DNA from: Pseudonocardia sp. EC080619-01
GTDB taxonomy: Bacteria > Actinomycetota > Actinomycetes > Mycobacteriales > Pseudonocardiaceae
Reading direction: 5' to 3'
NCBI RefSeq assembly: GCF_001420995.1
Contig: NZ_CP012184.1
Span: 2,898,501 to 2,962,500, forward strand
Length of the DNA: 64,000 nt
Made by a program: the position numbers and the translations under genes. Below are positions 26,648 through 35,814 of this stretch, one piece after another. Each line of letters begins with the position of its first letter. The first letter of the stretch is position 1. The notes beneath the pieces are model-generated. The model did no database searches and was not told the origin of the DNA. It saw only the letters and a list, made by a program, of their open reading frames with translations.

Positions 26648-28849
26648 ATGGTCACGACGGAGCGGCCGCGGGAACCCGAGGGACCCGGCACGGGAACGGC
26701 CGGTCCCCGGCGCCGTGACCCGAGGCAGATCGCGATCTGGACGGCGGTCGCCGTCGTCGGTGCCGTCGCCTGGGCGATCGTCGCGTTCGTCCGGGGCGAG
26801 CAGATCTCGGCGGCCTGGCTGGTCTTCGCCGCCGTCGCGTCCTACGCGATCGCCTACCGCTTCTACTCCCGCTGGATCGCGCACCGGGCGCTGCGGGTCG
26901 ACGACACCCGGGCGACCCCGGCCGAGCGCCTCGACGACGGGCAGGACTACCAGCCCACCGACCGGCGCGTCCTGTTCGGACACCACTTCGCCGCGATCGC
27001 CGGTGCGGGCCCGCTGGTCGGGCCGGTGCTGGCCGCGCAGATGGGATACCTGCCCGGCACGGTCTGGATCATCGTCGGCGTCGTGTTCGCCGGCGCGGTC
27101 CAGGACATGGTCACGCTGTTCTTCTCGACCCGCCGTGGCGGCCGCAGCCTGGGCCAGATGGCCCGCGAGGAGATCGGGCCGGTCGGCGGGATCGCCGCCA
27201 TCGTCGCCGTCCTCGCGATCATGGTCATCCTGCTGGCGGTGCTCGCGCTGGTCGTCGTCCAGGCGCTGGCCGACTCCCCGTGGGGCACGTTCTCGCTGGC
27301 GATGACGATCCCGATCGCCCTGTTCATGGGCCTCTACCTGAGGTACCTGCGCCCCGGGAAGATCATCGAGGCGTCGGTCCTCGGGGTCGCGCTGCTGCTG
27401 CTCGCGATCGTCGGCGGCGGCTGGGTGCAGGACTCGTCGTGGGGCGAGGTCTTCCACCTCTCGGCGAACCAGCTGACCCTCGCACTGGTCGTCTACGGCT
27501 TCGCCGCGTCGGTGCTGCCGGTGTGGATGCTGCTGGCGCCACGGGACTACCTGTCGTCGTTCATGAAGGTCGGCGTCGTCGTGCTGCTGGCCGCGTCGAT
27601 CGTGCTGGCCTGGCCGACGCTGCAGATGGCGCCGCTGACCCGGTTCGCCTCGGACGGGCTCGGCCCGGTCTCGGCGGGCTCGCTGTTCCCGTTCGTGTTC
27701 ATCACGATCGCCTGCGGTGCGCTGTCCGGCTTCCACGCGCTCGTCGCGTCCGGCACGACGCCCAAGCTGATCCAGAAGGAGTCCCAGGTCCGGGTGATCG
27801 GCTACGGGGCGATGCTCACGGAGTCGTTCGTCGCGATCATGGCGCTCGCCGCGGCCTGCATCCTCGACCCCGGCCTGTACTTCGCGATGAACATGCCGGC
27901 CACCGTGCTCGGGCCGACGGTGGAGTCGGCGTCGGCGGCGGTGCAGCAGATCGGGTTCACGATCTCGCCCGCGGACCTCGCCGCGGCGGCGTCGGCTGTC
28001 GAGGAACAGACGCTGGTCGGCCGCTCCGGCGGCGCCCCGACCCTGGCGGTCGGCCTGTCGACCGTGTTCTCCGAGGTCTTCGGCGGCGACGCGCTGCGGG
28101 CCTTCTGGTACCACTTCGCGATCATGTTCGAGGCGCTGTTCATCCTCACCACGGTGGACGCCGGCACCCGGGTCGGGCGCTTCATGCTGCAGGACACCGT
28201 CGGCAACGTCTGGCCGCGGTTCGCCGACACGAGCTGGAAGCCGGCCGCATGGCTGTCCAGTGCGGTGATCGTCGGTGCCTGGGGCTACCTGCTCTACGCC
28301 GGGGTGAACGACCCGCTGGGCGGCATCCACCAGCTCTTCCCGCTGTTCGGCATCGCGAACCAGCTGCTCGCCGCCGTCGCGCTGGCGGTCTGCACGACCC
28401 TGCTGATCAAGACGGGACGCGCCCGGTACGCCTGGATCACGCTGGTCCCGCTGGTGTTCGACGCGGCGGTGACACTGACCGCGAGCTACCAGAAGATCTT
28501 CTCGGACAACCCGAAGCTCGGCTTCTGGGCGCAGCGGACGCAGTACCAGGACGCGCTCGACGCCGGGAAGACCAGCATGGGCACCGCGAAGTCGGTGGAG
28601 GACATGCAGCAGGTCGTGTTCAACACGACCCTCGACACCGCTCTCACCGCGCTGTTCGCGGTCCTCATCGTCGTCGTGCTGGCCGACTCGGTCCGGGTGT
28701 GGATCGCGGCCCTGCGCGGGCGCCCGCTGCGCAGCGGTACCGAGGACCCGTACGTCGAGTCGCGGATCTGGGCACCGTCGGGTCTGGTACCGACCCGGGA
28801 GGAGCGGGCGCGGGAGCGCGAGCTCAGCGAGAGCGGGACGGGCGGATGA
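26648..28849 (+). CDS. cstA: Carbon starvation protein CstA (peptide/pyruvate transporter family)
   Basis: A polytopic inner-membrane transporter of 733 aa with about 16-18 hydrophobic helices. Family motifs include GHHFAAIAGAGPLVGPVLAAQMGYLPG near residue 110 and SGFHALVASGTTPKLIQKE near residue 360. E. coli relatives CstA and BtsT take up peptides or pyruvate in carbon-poor conditions. ATG 26648 has GGAGGGGG upstream, preferred over the frame start at 26573. The stop overlaps the ATG of the small YbdD-like gene, a standard pairing in this family. Confidence 0.92.
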   Translation: MVTTERPREPEGPGTGTAGPRRRDPRQIAIWTAVAVVGAVAWAIVAFVRGEQISAAWLVFAAVASYAIAYRFYSRWIAHRALRVDDTRATPAERLDDGQDYQPTDRRVLFGHHFAAIAGAGPLVGPVLAAQMGYLPGTVWIIVGVVFAGAVQDMVTLFFSTRRGGRSLGQMAREEIGPVGGIAAIVAVLAIMVILLAVLALVVVQALADSPWGTFSLAMTIPIALFMGLYLRYLRPGKIIEASVLGVALLLLAIVGGGWVQDSSWGEVFHLSANQLTLALVVYGFAASVLPVWMLLAPRDYLSSFMKVGVVVLLAASIVLAWPTLQMAPLTRFASDGLGPVSAGSLFPFVFITIACGALSGFHALVASGTTPKLIQKESQVRVIGYGAMLTESFVAIMALAAACILDPGLYFAMNMPATVLGPTVESASAAVQQIGFTISPADLAAAASAVEEQTLVGRSGGAPTLAVGLSTVFSEVFGGDALRAFWYHFAIMFEALFILTTVDAGTRVGRFMLQDTVGNVWPRFADTSWKPAAWLSSAVIVGAWGYLLYAGVNDPLGGIHQLFPLFGIANQLLAAVALAVCTTLLIKTGRARYAWITLVPLVFDAAVTLTASYQKIFSDNPKLGFWAQRTQYQDALDAGKTSMGTAKSVEDMQQVVFNTTLDTALTALFAVLIVVVLADSVRVWIAALRGRPLRSGTEDPYVESRIWAPSGLVPTREERARERELSESGTGG

Positions 28850-29025
28850 GCCGGCTGCGGTCGCTCTGGCGGTTCGTGCGCGAGCTGGCCGGGGAGCGGG
28901 ACTACGAGCGCTACCTGGAGCACCGGGCACGTCACCATCCGGGCGCGCCGGTGCTGTCCGAGCGTGCCTTCTGGCGGGAACGGACCGACCGCCAGGACCG
29001 GGTTCCGTCCGCCCGGTGTTGCTGA
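28846..29025 (+). CDS. YbdD/YjiX family small protein
   Basis: A 59-aa protein of the Sel_put/DUF466 family, always found with CstA/BtsT-type transporters and possibly their small subunit. The hallmark YERYLEHRARHHPGAPVLSERAFWRER is intact. It begins MSRLRSLWRFVRELAGERDY. Its ATG overlaps the cstA stop (ATGA), so it is translationally coupled. It ends with an unusual CC pair (RVPSARCC). Confidence 0.9.
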   Translation: MSRLRSLWRFVRELAGERDYERYLEHRARHHPGAPVLSERAFWRERTDRQDRVPSARCC

Positions 29026-29350
29026 CGGGGGATTTCACTCTCTCGGAGCAGTGTGCCCTGTACAGCTGTCACTCAGGGTGGTGCGCGGAGGCTGCGCGTG
29101 TGGCGTCGTTGCGTGATGTCGTGAGAGATCGGCGCAGCGTGACGATGTGACAGGTAGCCTCTGGAGGGGACCGGACCGATCCCGCGGTGTCCCGTTCGGG
29201 TCGAGGCCTCGTCGCTGATCGTGACGAGATCCGGTTCGGCCCGGAACGGAGCACGCGGCGGGACGGAACGCCGCGCGCTCCACGGCGATACACACCGTGA
29301 GCGCCGTCCTCGGTGCGGGAATGCTGGTTACGGCGGAGGTGTGAGGCGCG
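29026..29350. other. Intergenic promoter region
   Basis: A 325-bp spacer with no credible gene. A possible promoter for the following gene has TAGCCT at 29154-29159. No riboswitch consensus is recognised in it. Confidence 0.45.
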
Positions 29351-31393
29351 ATGCTGGATGTCCGGGTGTCCGAGGGCACGGACCCGGAGGCTCTCGTCGC
29401 GTTCGTGGAACGACTGGCGGGCAGCGGCCGGGGTGGACCGGCGACCGGGGCGGCTCGGTCGCGGATCGTCGACGAGGTGCACGACGGCCGGGTCCCCGCA
29501 GGTATCCGCACCCTGGCCGGTGCGCTGGAGTCCCCCGTCCCGCCGCGTCAGCGGCGTGGCGACGAGGACGAGGAGACTCTGCTCGGTGCGGTCTCCGAGG
29601 AGCCGCTGGTCGTCCTGTCCGAGGCCGGTCCGGCCGAGCTGGCCCGCGCGCTCGCCGACCTGACCGGCTACGGCATGCGGGTCCTCCTGACCGGTGCGCA
29701 GGCCGAGCGGCTCGGCGCGGTGCGCGCCGCGCTGCCCGCGGACGTCGCCGGCCGGGTCGTCGACCGGCTGCCGGCACTCCCCTCGACCGAGCTGCGGCGG
29801 CTCCGCAGGCTGCTCGCGACCGCCGGCGTCGACCGGTACGGCCGCGCCGGCCAGCAGCTCCCGCCGGAGGACGCGCTGCCCGGCCCGGCCGACGTCGCGG
29901 GCTGTTGCGACCGGGCGAACCGGGTGGTCGACGGCACCGACACCGGCGCCTCCGGTGAGGCCCGCATCGTGCCCGGGCTGCTGCGCGATCTCGAGATCGA
30001 CCGGCGGGCCGCGGTCACCCAGGTCGCGCGGTGCGCGCTCGCGTCGCTGGAGACCCTGACCGGGGCCCCCGACGCCGACCGGCTGCAGGGCGTCGCCGGT
30101 CGGCTGGTGCACAGCGGGCTGCGGGCCGAGTTCGAGTCGCTGCAGGGCCTCGCCGCCCGCCAGCGCGACGACCGGGCCCGCCTCGCGAGCGGTGCGCGCG
30201 TCGAGGTGGTGGAGCCGCTGCCCGAGGGCGGCGACGTCACGATCCGCCGCTACCTCGACTTCCTCGACAGCGGCGGGCGCAGCCGCTCGTACTTCAAGCC
30301 GCAGGAGCAGAAGGAGGCCGAGCCGTTGCTGCGCGGCTTCCGCCTCGACGGCGCGGCCCCGCAGACCTACGACCAGATCGCCACCGTCTCCCAGCACCTG
30401 CACCTCGCCCGGCGCGACGACGAGATCGCCCGGCTGTGCTCGGTGCTCGGCCTCCCCGTCCCCCGCTCGCCGCAGGACCTGCCCGGTCTCGTCGACGCGC
30501 TGGACAAGATCGCAGCCGCCGCCCGGTCCGTCGGGGCGCTGCGGCACGACGTGCTGTTCCTGCAGCAGGACTCGCCGGTCTCGGTCCCCGACCTGGCCGC
30601 CGCCGAGCGGGTGGCTCGGGCCATCGTCGACTACGACGAGCACGGTGACCCGGCCGAGGCCGCGGACGAGCTCGAGCGCCTCGCGCTCCGGTGCGAGGCC
30701 GCGGTGCCGTTCGACGCGACCGCCCCCGAGCACACCGCGGTCGTCGCGGCGCTGCGCCGGCACGACGCGGAGGCCTACGCGGCGGCGCTGGAGGAACTGG
30801 GTCGCGCCCGCCGGGAGATGCTGGACCGCGACGAGCTGCAGCGGCTGCTGGGTGAGCTGTCGGCGTCGCACCCGGACCTGGCGCGGGCCTGGGCGGCCGA
30901 CGGCGCGGCGGAGGTGCCCGGCTTCGGGCTGCTGCACGTGGCGGGCAGCGACGACCTGCTCCGGAACCTGCCGTCGGCGGACTCGGCCGACCTGGTCGTC
31001 GTGCTGGGGGCCGGGGCGCTGCAGGCCGACGGCCTGCTGCTGACCGCGGCCGCGCCGCGGATGCTCGCCGTCGTCGGGGACGAGCCGCGTGCCGAGTCGT
31101 CCGGGACGACCCTGCTCGAGGTGCTCAACCAGGCGTCGGCGCGGTTCCTGCGCGGCACCGGCACACCGGCCGGCGAGTCGTCCGGCACCGGCGCGGAGGT
31201 GCCGGTCGCCGACGTGCCGGTCCCGGCCGTCCCCCCGGAGTCGTCGGTCCCGGACCGGGCCGGCGTCGCCGACATCGTGTCCGCCCCGGCGGTGCCGGCC
31301 CCGCGGACCGGTCCCCCGGCCGCCGGTGGCGAGAGCCGCCCGTCGGCGCCGTCGGCGATGGCCCCGGCCCGGCGCGGTACCGAGCGGAGCTGA
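29351..31393 (+). CDS. Large unrecognised protein, helical with possible helicase-like remnants
   Basis: A 680-aa protein that I do not recognise. The first 150 residues look alpha/beta (LDVRVSEGTDPEALVAFVERL; EEPLVVLSEAGPAELARALADLTGYGMRVLLTGAQAERL) and may be a degenerate P-loop-like or Rossmann half, but no Walker motif is seen. Residues 150-500 are long helices rich in Arg, Glu and Leu. A second alpha/beta segment (FGLLHVAGSDDLLRNLPSADSADLVVVLGAGALQADGLLLTAAAPRMLAVVGDE) recalls the last domain of UvrD-like helicases. The last 70 residues are Pro/Ala-rich disorder. ATG 29351 has GGAGGT 11 nt upstream. Confidence 0.75.
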   Translation: MLDVRVSEGTDPEALVAFVERLAGSGRGGPATGAARSRIVDEVHDGRVPAGIRTLAGALESPVPPRQRRGDEDEETLLGAVSEEPLVVLSEAGPAELARALADLTGYGMRVLLTGAQAERLGAVRAALPADVAGRVVDRLPALPSTELRRLRRLLATAGVDRYGRAGQQLPPEDALPGPADVAGCCDRANRVVDGTDTGASGEARIVPGLLRDLEIDRRAAVTQVARCALASLETLTGAPDADRLQGVAGRLVHSGLRAEFESLQGLAARQRDDRARLASGARVEVVEPLPEGGDVTIRRYLDFLDSGGRSRSYFKPQEQKEAEPLLRGFRLDGAAPQTYDQIATVSQHLHLARRDDEIARLCSVLGLPVPRSPQDLPGLVDALDKIAAAARSVGALRHDVLFLQQDSPVSVPDLAAAERVARAIVDYDEHGDPAEAADELERLALRCEAAVPFDATAPEHTAVVAALRRHDAEAYAAALEELGRARREMLDRDELQRLLGELSASHPDLARAWAADGAAEVPGFGLLHVAGSDDLLRNLPSADSADLVVVLGAGALQADGLLLTAAAPRMLAVVGDEPRAESSGTTLLEVLNQASARFLRGTGTPAGESSGTGAEVPVADVPVPAVPPESSVPDRAGVADIVSAPAVPAPRTGPPAAGGESRPSAPSAMAPARRGTERS

Positions 31394-31411
31394 CCCCGGG
31401 CCCGGCCGGGC

Positions 31412-31765
31412 TCAGCCCGAGCCGACCGCGCGGATGCTGTCGGCGATCCGGTCCAGCAGCTCGAACGGGTCCGCGGCCGGTGGCCGCACCCGTTCCCAGC
31501 GTCCGCGGGAGCCGGGTGCGGCCGGGATGTAGAGGGTCCAGCTGCCCGCCTCCGGGTCGTCGGCGCGCAGCTGCGCCAACGCCGTCGACGCCCACGCCGC
31601 TCCCAGCTCGGGGAAGGCGGGCGGCCGCCGGTCGAGGATGGTGACGACGTCGCCGGCGGTCGTGTAGCCGATCCGCCGCCGGTCACGTTCCCCTGCGGGC
31701 ACCAGCTCCGCGCACCACGCCGCGAGTTGCTCGCGTACCTGCTCCGGAACTCCCATGGCGCGCAT
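31412..31765 (-). CDS. DUF3024 family protein
   Basis: A 117-aa protein whose core matches DUF3024: LAAWCAELVPAGERDRRRIGY, VTILDRRPPAFPELGAAWASTALAQLR, SWTLYIP and GRWERV. Function is unknown, and relatives are short single-domain actinobacterial proteins. Two in-frame ATGs, 31765 and 31756, are both possible starts; neither has a strong ribosome-binding site. It ends 18 bp from the convergent large protein and is divergent from the AhpD-like gene. Confidence 0.8.
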   Translation of the reverse strand: MRAMGVPEQVREQLAAWCAELVPAGERDRRRIGYTTAGDVVTILDRRPPAFPELGAAWASTALAQLRADDPEAGSWTLYIPAAPGSRGRWERVRPPAADPFELLDRIADSIRAVGSG

Positions 31766-31867
31766 GGTCCCGGATCGGGGTGGGCGCGCCAACCCCGGGG
31801 GACCGTCCCGTCCCACCGGACGGCCGGGCGCCGCGTCGCGGCCGGTCGAGGCACTACCGTCCGCGGT

Positions 31868-32446
31868 ATGGCAGAGCACGAGGTGAGCCGGTTCGGGCAC
31901 GTCGACCTCGACGGTCTCCCGCCGGACCTGGCGGAACGGATCGGCGCGATCGCGGAGAGGTCGGGTTTCGTCCCGAACGTCTTCCGCGCGCTGGGCCGCC
32001 GTCCGCGGGAGCTGCGGGCGTTCCTGGACTACCACGACGCGCTGATGGACTCGGACGACGGACTGTCCCGGGCCGAGCGGGAGCTGGTCGTCGTCGCGAC
32101 CTCGGGGGCGAACCACTGCACCTACTGCGTCGTCGCCCACGGCGCGATCCTGCGGATCCGCTACAAGGACCCGGAGATCGCGGACCGGGTCGCGACGAAC
32201 CCGTACGCGGTGGAGCTCTCCGAGCGCGAGCGCGGGATCGTCGACCTTGCGCTGCTGATCGCCCGGCAGTCCGAGGCACTCACCGAGGCCGACCTCGACG
32301 ACGCCCGCGCCGCAGGCCTGACCGACGACGAGATCTGGGACGTCGGCGCGATCACGGCACTGTTCGCGATGTCGAACCGGCTCGCGCACCTCACCGCGCT
32401 GCGCCCGAACCCGGAGTTCTTCCTGATGGGCAGGCAGCCCCGCTAG
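31868..32446 (+). CDS. AhpD-like peroxidase-related enzyme (carboxymuconolactone decarboxylase fold)
   Basis: A 192-aa protein of the TIGR01926 type. The redox motif CTYC is in [17 protein letters not shown] (near residue 87), matching the AhpD CxxC-His active site, and [15 protein letters not shown] [15 protein letters not shown] precedes it. It probably detoxifies peroxides with a thiol donor. ATG 31868 has TACCGT 7 nt upstream, so it is likely leaderless. The last 4 nt overlap the stop of the convergent ABC ATPase gene. Confidence 0.87.
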   Translation: MAEHEVSRFGHVDLDGLPPDLAERIGAIAERSGFVPNVFRALGRRPRELRAFLDYHDALMDSDDGLSRAERELVVVATSGANHCTYCVVAHGAILRIRYKDPEIADRVATNPYAVELSERERGIVDLALLIARQSEALTEADLDDARAAGLTDDEIWDVGAITALFAMSNRLAHLTALRPNPEFFLMGRQPR

Positions 32447-33219
32447 AGCACCTTCGACAGGAACGCGCGGGTGCGCTCCTCCTGCGGGTCGGAGAGCACC
32501 GCGCGCGGGTCCCCGGCCTCGACGATCCGGCCCTCGTCCATGAACACCAGTGTGTCGCCGACCTCGCGGGCGAACCCCATCTCGTGCGTCACGACGACCA
32601 TCGTCATGCCGTCGCGCGCGAGCTCGCGCATCACGTCGAGCACCTCCCCGACGAGCTCCGGGTCCAGCGCCGAGGTCGGTTCGTCGAACAGCATCAGCGA
32701 CGGCCGCATGGCCAGCGCGCGGGCGATCGCGACCCGTTGCTGCTGCCCGCCGGAGAGCTGGGCGGGATAGGCGTCGGCGCGGTCGGTGAGGCCGACGCGT
32801 TCCAGGAGCTCCCGGGCGTCCCGGCGGGCGTCGGCCCGCTTCCGGCCGCGGACGACGACCGGTGCCTCCATGACGTTCTCCACCGCCGTGCGGTGCGGGA
32901 ACAGGTGGAAGCGCTGGAACACCATCCCGATGTCCCGGCGCTGCCGGCCCAGCGCGGCCTCGGAGAGCCGGTGCAGCCGTCCGCCCCGCTCCTCCAGGCC
33001 CATCAGCGCGCCGTTCACCCGCAGTCGTCCGGTGTCGATGCGCTCCAGGTGGTTGATGCAGCGCAGCAGCGTCGACTTGCCCGAGCCGGACGGCCCGATC
33101 ACGCAGCACACCTGGCCCGGCTCGACCACCAGGTCGACGCCGCGCAGCACCTCGACGTCGCCGAAGCTCTTGCCGACGTCCTCGATCTGCACCATCGGCG
33201 TGCCCACGGTGTCGCTCAC
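32443..33219 (-). CDS. Polar amino-acid ABC transporter ATPase (GlnQ type)
   Basis: A 258-aa cytoplasmic ATPase. Walker A is GPSGSGKST, the Q-loop lies in [13 protein letters not shown], the signature is LSGGQQQR, Walker B is [14 protein letters not shown], and the switch His is in THEMGFA. It follows the permease gene with a GTGA overlap. It powers uptake of a polar amino acid, by family, with the permease and lipoprotein encoded upstream. Confidence 0.92.
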   Translation of the reverse strand: MSDTVGTPMVQIEDVGKSFGDVEVLRGVDLVVEPGQVCCVIGPSGSGKSTLLRCINHLERIDTGRLRVNGALMGLEERGGRLHRLSEAALGRQRRDIGMVFQRFHLFPHRTAVENVMEAPVVVRGRKRADARRDARELLERVGLTDRADAYPAQLSGGQQQRVAIARALAMRPSLMLFDEPTSALDPELVGEVLDVMRELARDGMTMVVVTHEMGFAREVGDTLVFMDEGRIVEAGDPRAVLSDPQEERTRAFLSKVL

Positions 33220-34121
33220 GACGCACCTCCGCTCGTCCCGGCCAGCTTCCGCAGCAGCGACGGGCCCGGGGCACCCGCGGCGACACCGCGCCCGAACCGG
33301 CGCTCGACGGCGCGCTGCCCGACCGTCAGCAGCGACGTGAGCACCAGGTACCAGGCGGCCGCCACGATCAGCAGCGGGATGACCTCGAAGTTCGCCGAGT
33401 AGATCCGCTGTACCGAGGTGAGCAGCTCCAGGTACCCGATGACGACCACCAGCGACGTCGTCTTCAGCATGCCGATCGTCTCGTTGCCGGTCGGCGGGAC
33501 GATCACCCGCATCGCCTGCGGCAACACCACCCGGCGCAGCGTCTGGGCGCGGGTCATGCCGAGCGCCCCGGCCGCCTCGGACTGGCCGCCGTCGACCGAC
33601 TGGATCCCGGACCGCACGATCTCGGCCATGTACGCGGCCTCGTTCAGCCCGAGCCCCAGCAGGGCCGCGGCGAACGGGCTGATCAGCGTGTTCGTGTCGA
33701 CGACGACGAACTCCGGCCCGAACGGGATCCCCAGCGACAGTCGCGGGTAGAGCGCCGAGAGGAAGTACCAGAACAGGAGCTGCGCGATCAGCGGCGTCCC
33801 GCGGAACACCCAGAGGTAGACGGCGGCGACCGAGCTGAGCACCGGGTTCGGCGACAGCCGCATCACGGCCAGCCCGATCCCGCCCGCGATGCCGATCGCC
33901 ATCGACAGCGCCGTCAGCACCAGGGTGTTGCGCAGGCCGTTGAGCACGGGCTCGGAGAACAGGTACTCGCCGACCGTGCCCCAGCGGAAGTTCTCGTTCG
34001 TGAGCAGCGTGTTGACCAGCATCGACGCCAGCACGGCCAGCACCGCGACCGCGACCCAGCGCAGCGGGTGCCGGACGGGAACGGCGTCGCGTGGCTCCGG
34101 ACGGGCCCCGGGCGATGTCAT
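33216..34121 (-). CDS. Polar amino-acid ABC transporter permease (HisM/GlnP type)
   Basis: A 301-aa integral membrane protein with about five to six helices. The N-terminal motif [21 protein letters not shown], the [13 protein letters not shown] segment and the EAA loop [29 protein letters not shown] are typical. The ATG at 34121 overlaps the stop of the upstream solute-binding protein gene (ATGA), and its own stop overlaps the ATPase start. The three are one translationally coupled operon. Confidence 0.92.
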   Translation of the reverse strand: MTSPGARPEPRDAVPVRHPLRWVAVAVLAVLASMLVNTLLTNENFRWGTVGEYLFSEPVLNGLRNTLVLTALSMAIGIAGGIGLAVMRLSPNPVLSSVAAVYLWVFRGTPLIAQLLFWYFLSALYPRLSLGIPFGPEFVVVDTNTLISPFAAALLGLGLNEAAYMAEIVRSGIQSVDGGQSEAAGALGMTRAQTLRRVVLPQAMRVIVPPTGNETIGMLKTTSLVVVIGYLELLTSVQRIYSANFEVIPLLIVAAAWYLVLTSLLTVGQRAVERRFGRGVAAGAPGPSLLRKLAGTSGGAS

Positions 34122-35053
34122 CGGCCGACCTCCGAGGTCGTGATCGCGCCGTCGCCGACGTTCCAGCGGTCGAGGATCCGCCGGTAGGTGCCGTCGTCGA
34201 TCAGCTCCTGCAGTGCCGCGCGCAGCGGGTCGCTCAGCTCCCCGTCCTTCGGGAGGACGATCCCGTACGGCGCGGTGTCGTAGGGCCGTCCGACGATCTC
34301 GGTGGTGCCGCGCGACTGCGTCACCGCGTAGGACGCGACCGGCGAGTCCGCCAGCATCGCGTCCACCCGGTTCGCGACGAGCGCCAGCGTCACGTCGGTC
34401 TGGGCCAGCAGCTCCGTCACCCGGATCGGCTCCCGCCCGGCGGCGACGCACGCCTCGTCCCGGCCCACGACCTCCTCGGTCTGGGTCGTCCCGGCCTGCA
34501 CCCCGACCGGGCGCCCGCACAGGTCGTCCGGGGTGATGCCCTCCGGGTTCCCGGCCGCGACGACCAGGCTCGTCCCGGCCGAGAAGTACGACACCATGTC
34601 GACCACCCCGGACCGCTCCGGGTTGATCGTGAACGACGACATCCCGGCCTCGTACCGGCCGCCCTGCACGCCGGGGATGATCCCGGAGAACTGGCCGGTC
34701 TCGTACCGGACACCGAGGCCGAGCTTCGCGGCGACCGCGGTGCCGAGGTCCACGCTCATCCCGACGACGGTCGCGCCGTCCGGCGCGGTGAACTCGTTCG
34801 GCGGGTACGTCGGTTCGACTCCGACGGTGAGCACGCCGTCGGCGCGGACCGCCGCCGGGACGCGTGCGGCGAGGGCGTCGTCGCGGGCCACCGCGGGCAG
34901 CGGCGTGTCCGACCCCGGGGCGACGCCGGCGCCCGCGGCCGGGTCGCGCCCGCCGCTGCCGTCACCGCCGACCCCGCAACCGGCCAGCGCCAGCACGGCG
35001 GCGACGGCGAGCCCGGCGAACGGGCGTGCGCGACGGCGTCGCAGACGGGTCAT
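34118..35053 (-). CDS. Polar amino-acid ABC solute-binding lipoprotein
   Basis: A 311-aa exported binding protein. An N-terminal signal with basic start ([12 protein letters not shown]) and lipobox LALAGC anchors it as a lipoprotein. The SBP_bac_3 fold follows with [15 protein letters not shown] near residue 76, [16 protein letters not shown] and [19 protein letters not shown] 35053 is chosen because the signal then begins correctly; the longer frame to 35107 lacks one. The ligand is probably a polar amino acid, but specificity cannot be read. Confidence 0.9.
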   Translation of the reverse strand: MTRLRRRRARPFAGLAVAAVLALAGCGVGGDGSGGRDPAAGAGVAPGSDTPLPAVARDDALAARVPAAVRADGVLTVGVEPTYPPNEFTAPDGATVVGMSVDLGTAVAAKLGLGVRYETGQFSGIIPGVQGGRYEAGMSSFTINPERSGVVDMVSYFSAGTSLVVAAGNPEGITPDDLCGRPVGVQAGTTQTEEVVGRDEACVAAGREPIRVTELLAQTDVTLALVANRVDAMLADSPVASYAVTQSRGTTEIVGRPYDTAPYGIVLPKDGELSDPLRAALQELIDDGTYRRILDRWNVGDGAITTSEVGR

Positions 35054-35252
35054 CGTGTGGTCCAGACGGTCGAACCGGACGTGCTCGGAACGGCACGATC
35101 GTGCCACCGCCCGGTCCCACCACCGTCGGTCGGGCCGTCCGGGCGGGGAACTTCCTGCCGCCGGGCACGCGTTCCCCTACCGTGGGTTCGACGAGACACG
35201 CGAGCCCGCGGCCCCTCGAGGAGCCGCGCCCCGTCACGGAGGTCCAGACACG

Positions 35253-35603
35253 ATGTCCCTGATCCGACGACTCACCGTCCTCGCCGGTGCCGTGGAGGCC
35301 GCCCGCCGCTACGCCCGGTCCAACCCGGACAAGGCCGGCAAGGCCCTGGACTCCGCCGCCCAGTTCGTGGACAAGCAGACCAAGGGCAAGTACACGAACC
35401 AGATCTCGGGCGCCGCGCGCAAGGCCAAGGACGCGGCCGGCATCCCGCAGCCGGGCTTCGGCTACGGCGCCCCCGGCACCACGCCGCCGGCCCCGGGCCG
35501 CCCGGGCAACCCGCCGGTCCAGGGCAACGGGCAGCCGACCACGCCGAACCCGCAGCAGCCGCCGGCGTTCCCGCCGCCGTCGCCGGGGCAGCAGGGCTCC
35601 TGA
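35253..35603 (+). CDS. MT0933-like antitoxin family protein
   Basis: A 116-aa protein. The N-terminal 55 residues (RRYARSNPDKAGKALDSAAQFVDKQTKGKYTNQISGAARKAKDAAG) match the Rv0909/MT0933 antitoxin family. The remaining half is Pro/Gly/Gln-rich disorder. Known partners of the Rv0909 group are SRPBCC-type toxins, but none is adjacent, so it may be an orphan or play another role. ATG 35253 (MSLIRRLTVL) follows CACGGAGG. A strong hairpin terminates it. Confidence 0.7.
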   Translation: MSLIRRLTVLAGAVEAARRYARSNPDKAGKALDSAAQFVDKQTKGKYTNQISGAARKAKDAAGIPQPGFGYGAPGTTPPAPGRPGNPPVQGNGQPTTPNPQQPPAFPPPSPGQQGS

Positions 35604-35617
35604 GACCCCCGGCGTCC

Positions 35618-35647
35618 GGCCCCGGCACCGCGCGCGGTGCCGGGGCC
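35618..35647 (+). terminator. Hairpin terminator
   Basis: GGCCCCGGCACCG and its exact complement form a 13-bp stem with a 4-nt loop, 15 bp after the antitoxin stop. Confidence 0.7.
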
Positions 35648-35814
35648 GTCGTGTGTGGACACCACGGGCGGCTCTCCTGTCCCCGGCGCCCGCTCCCGTG
35701 CCAGGATCGGCGGTGACGCGACGGCGCGTCCCTGGCCCGCCCACCCGTGCGGGTCACGGCGGAAGAACCATCCGGCCGGTACCCCGGCCCGGGTGACCCC
35801 CGAGGAGGTACGCC

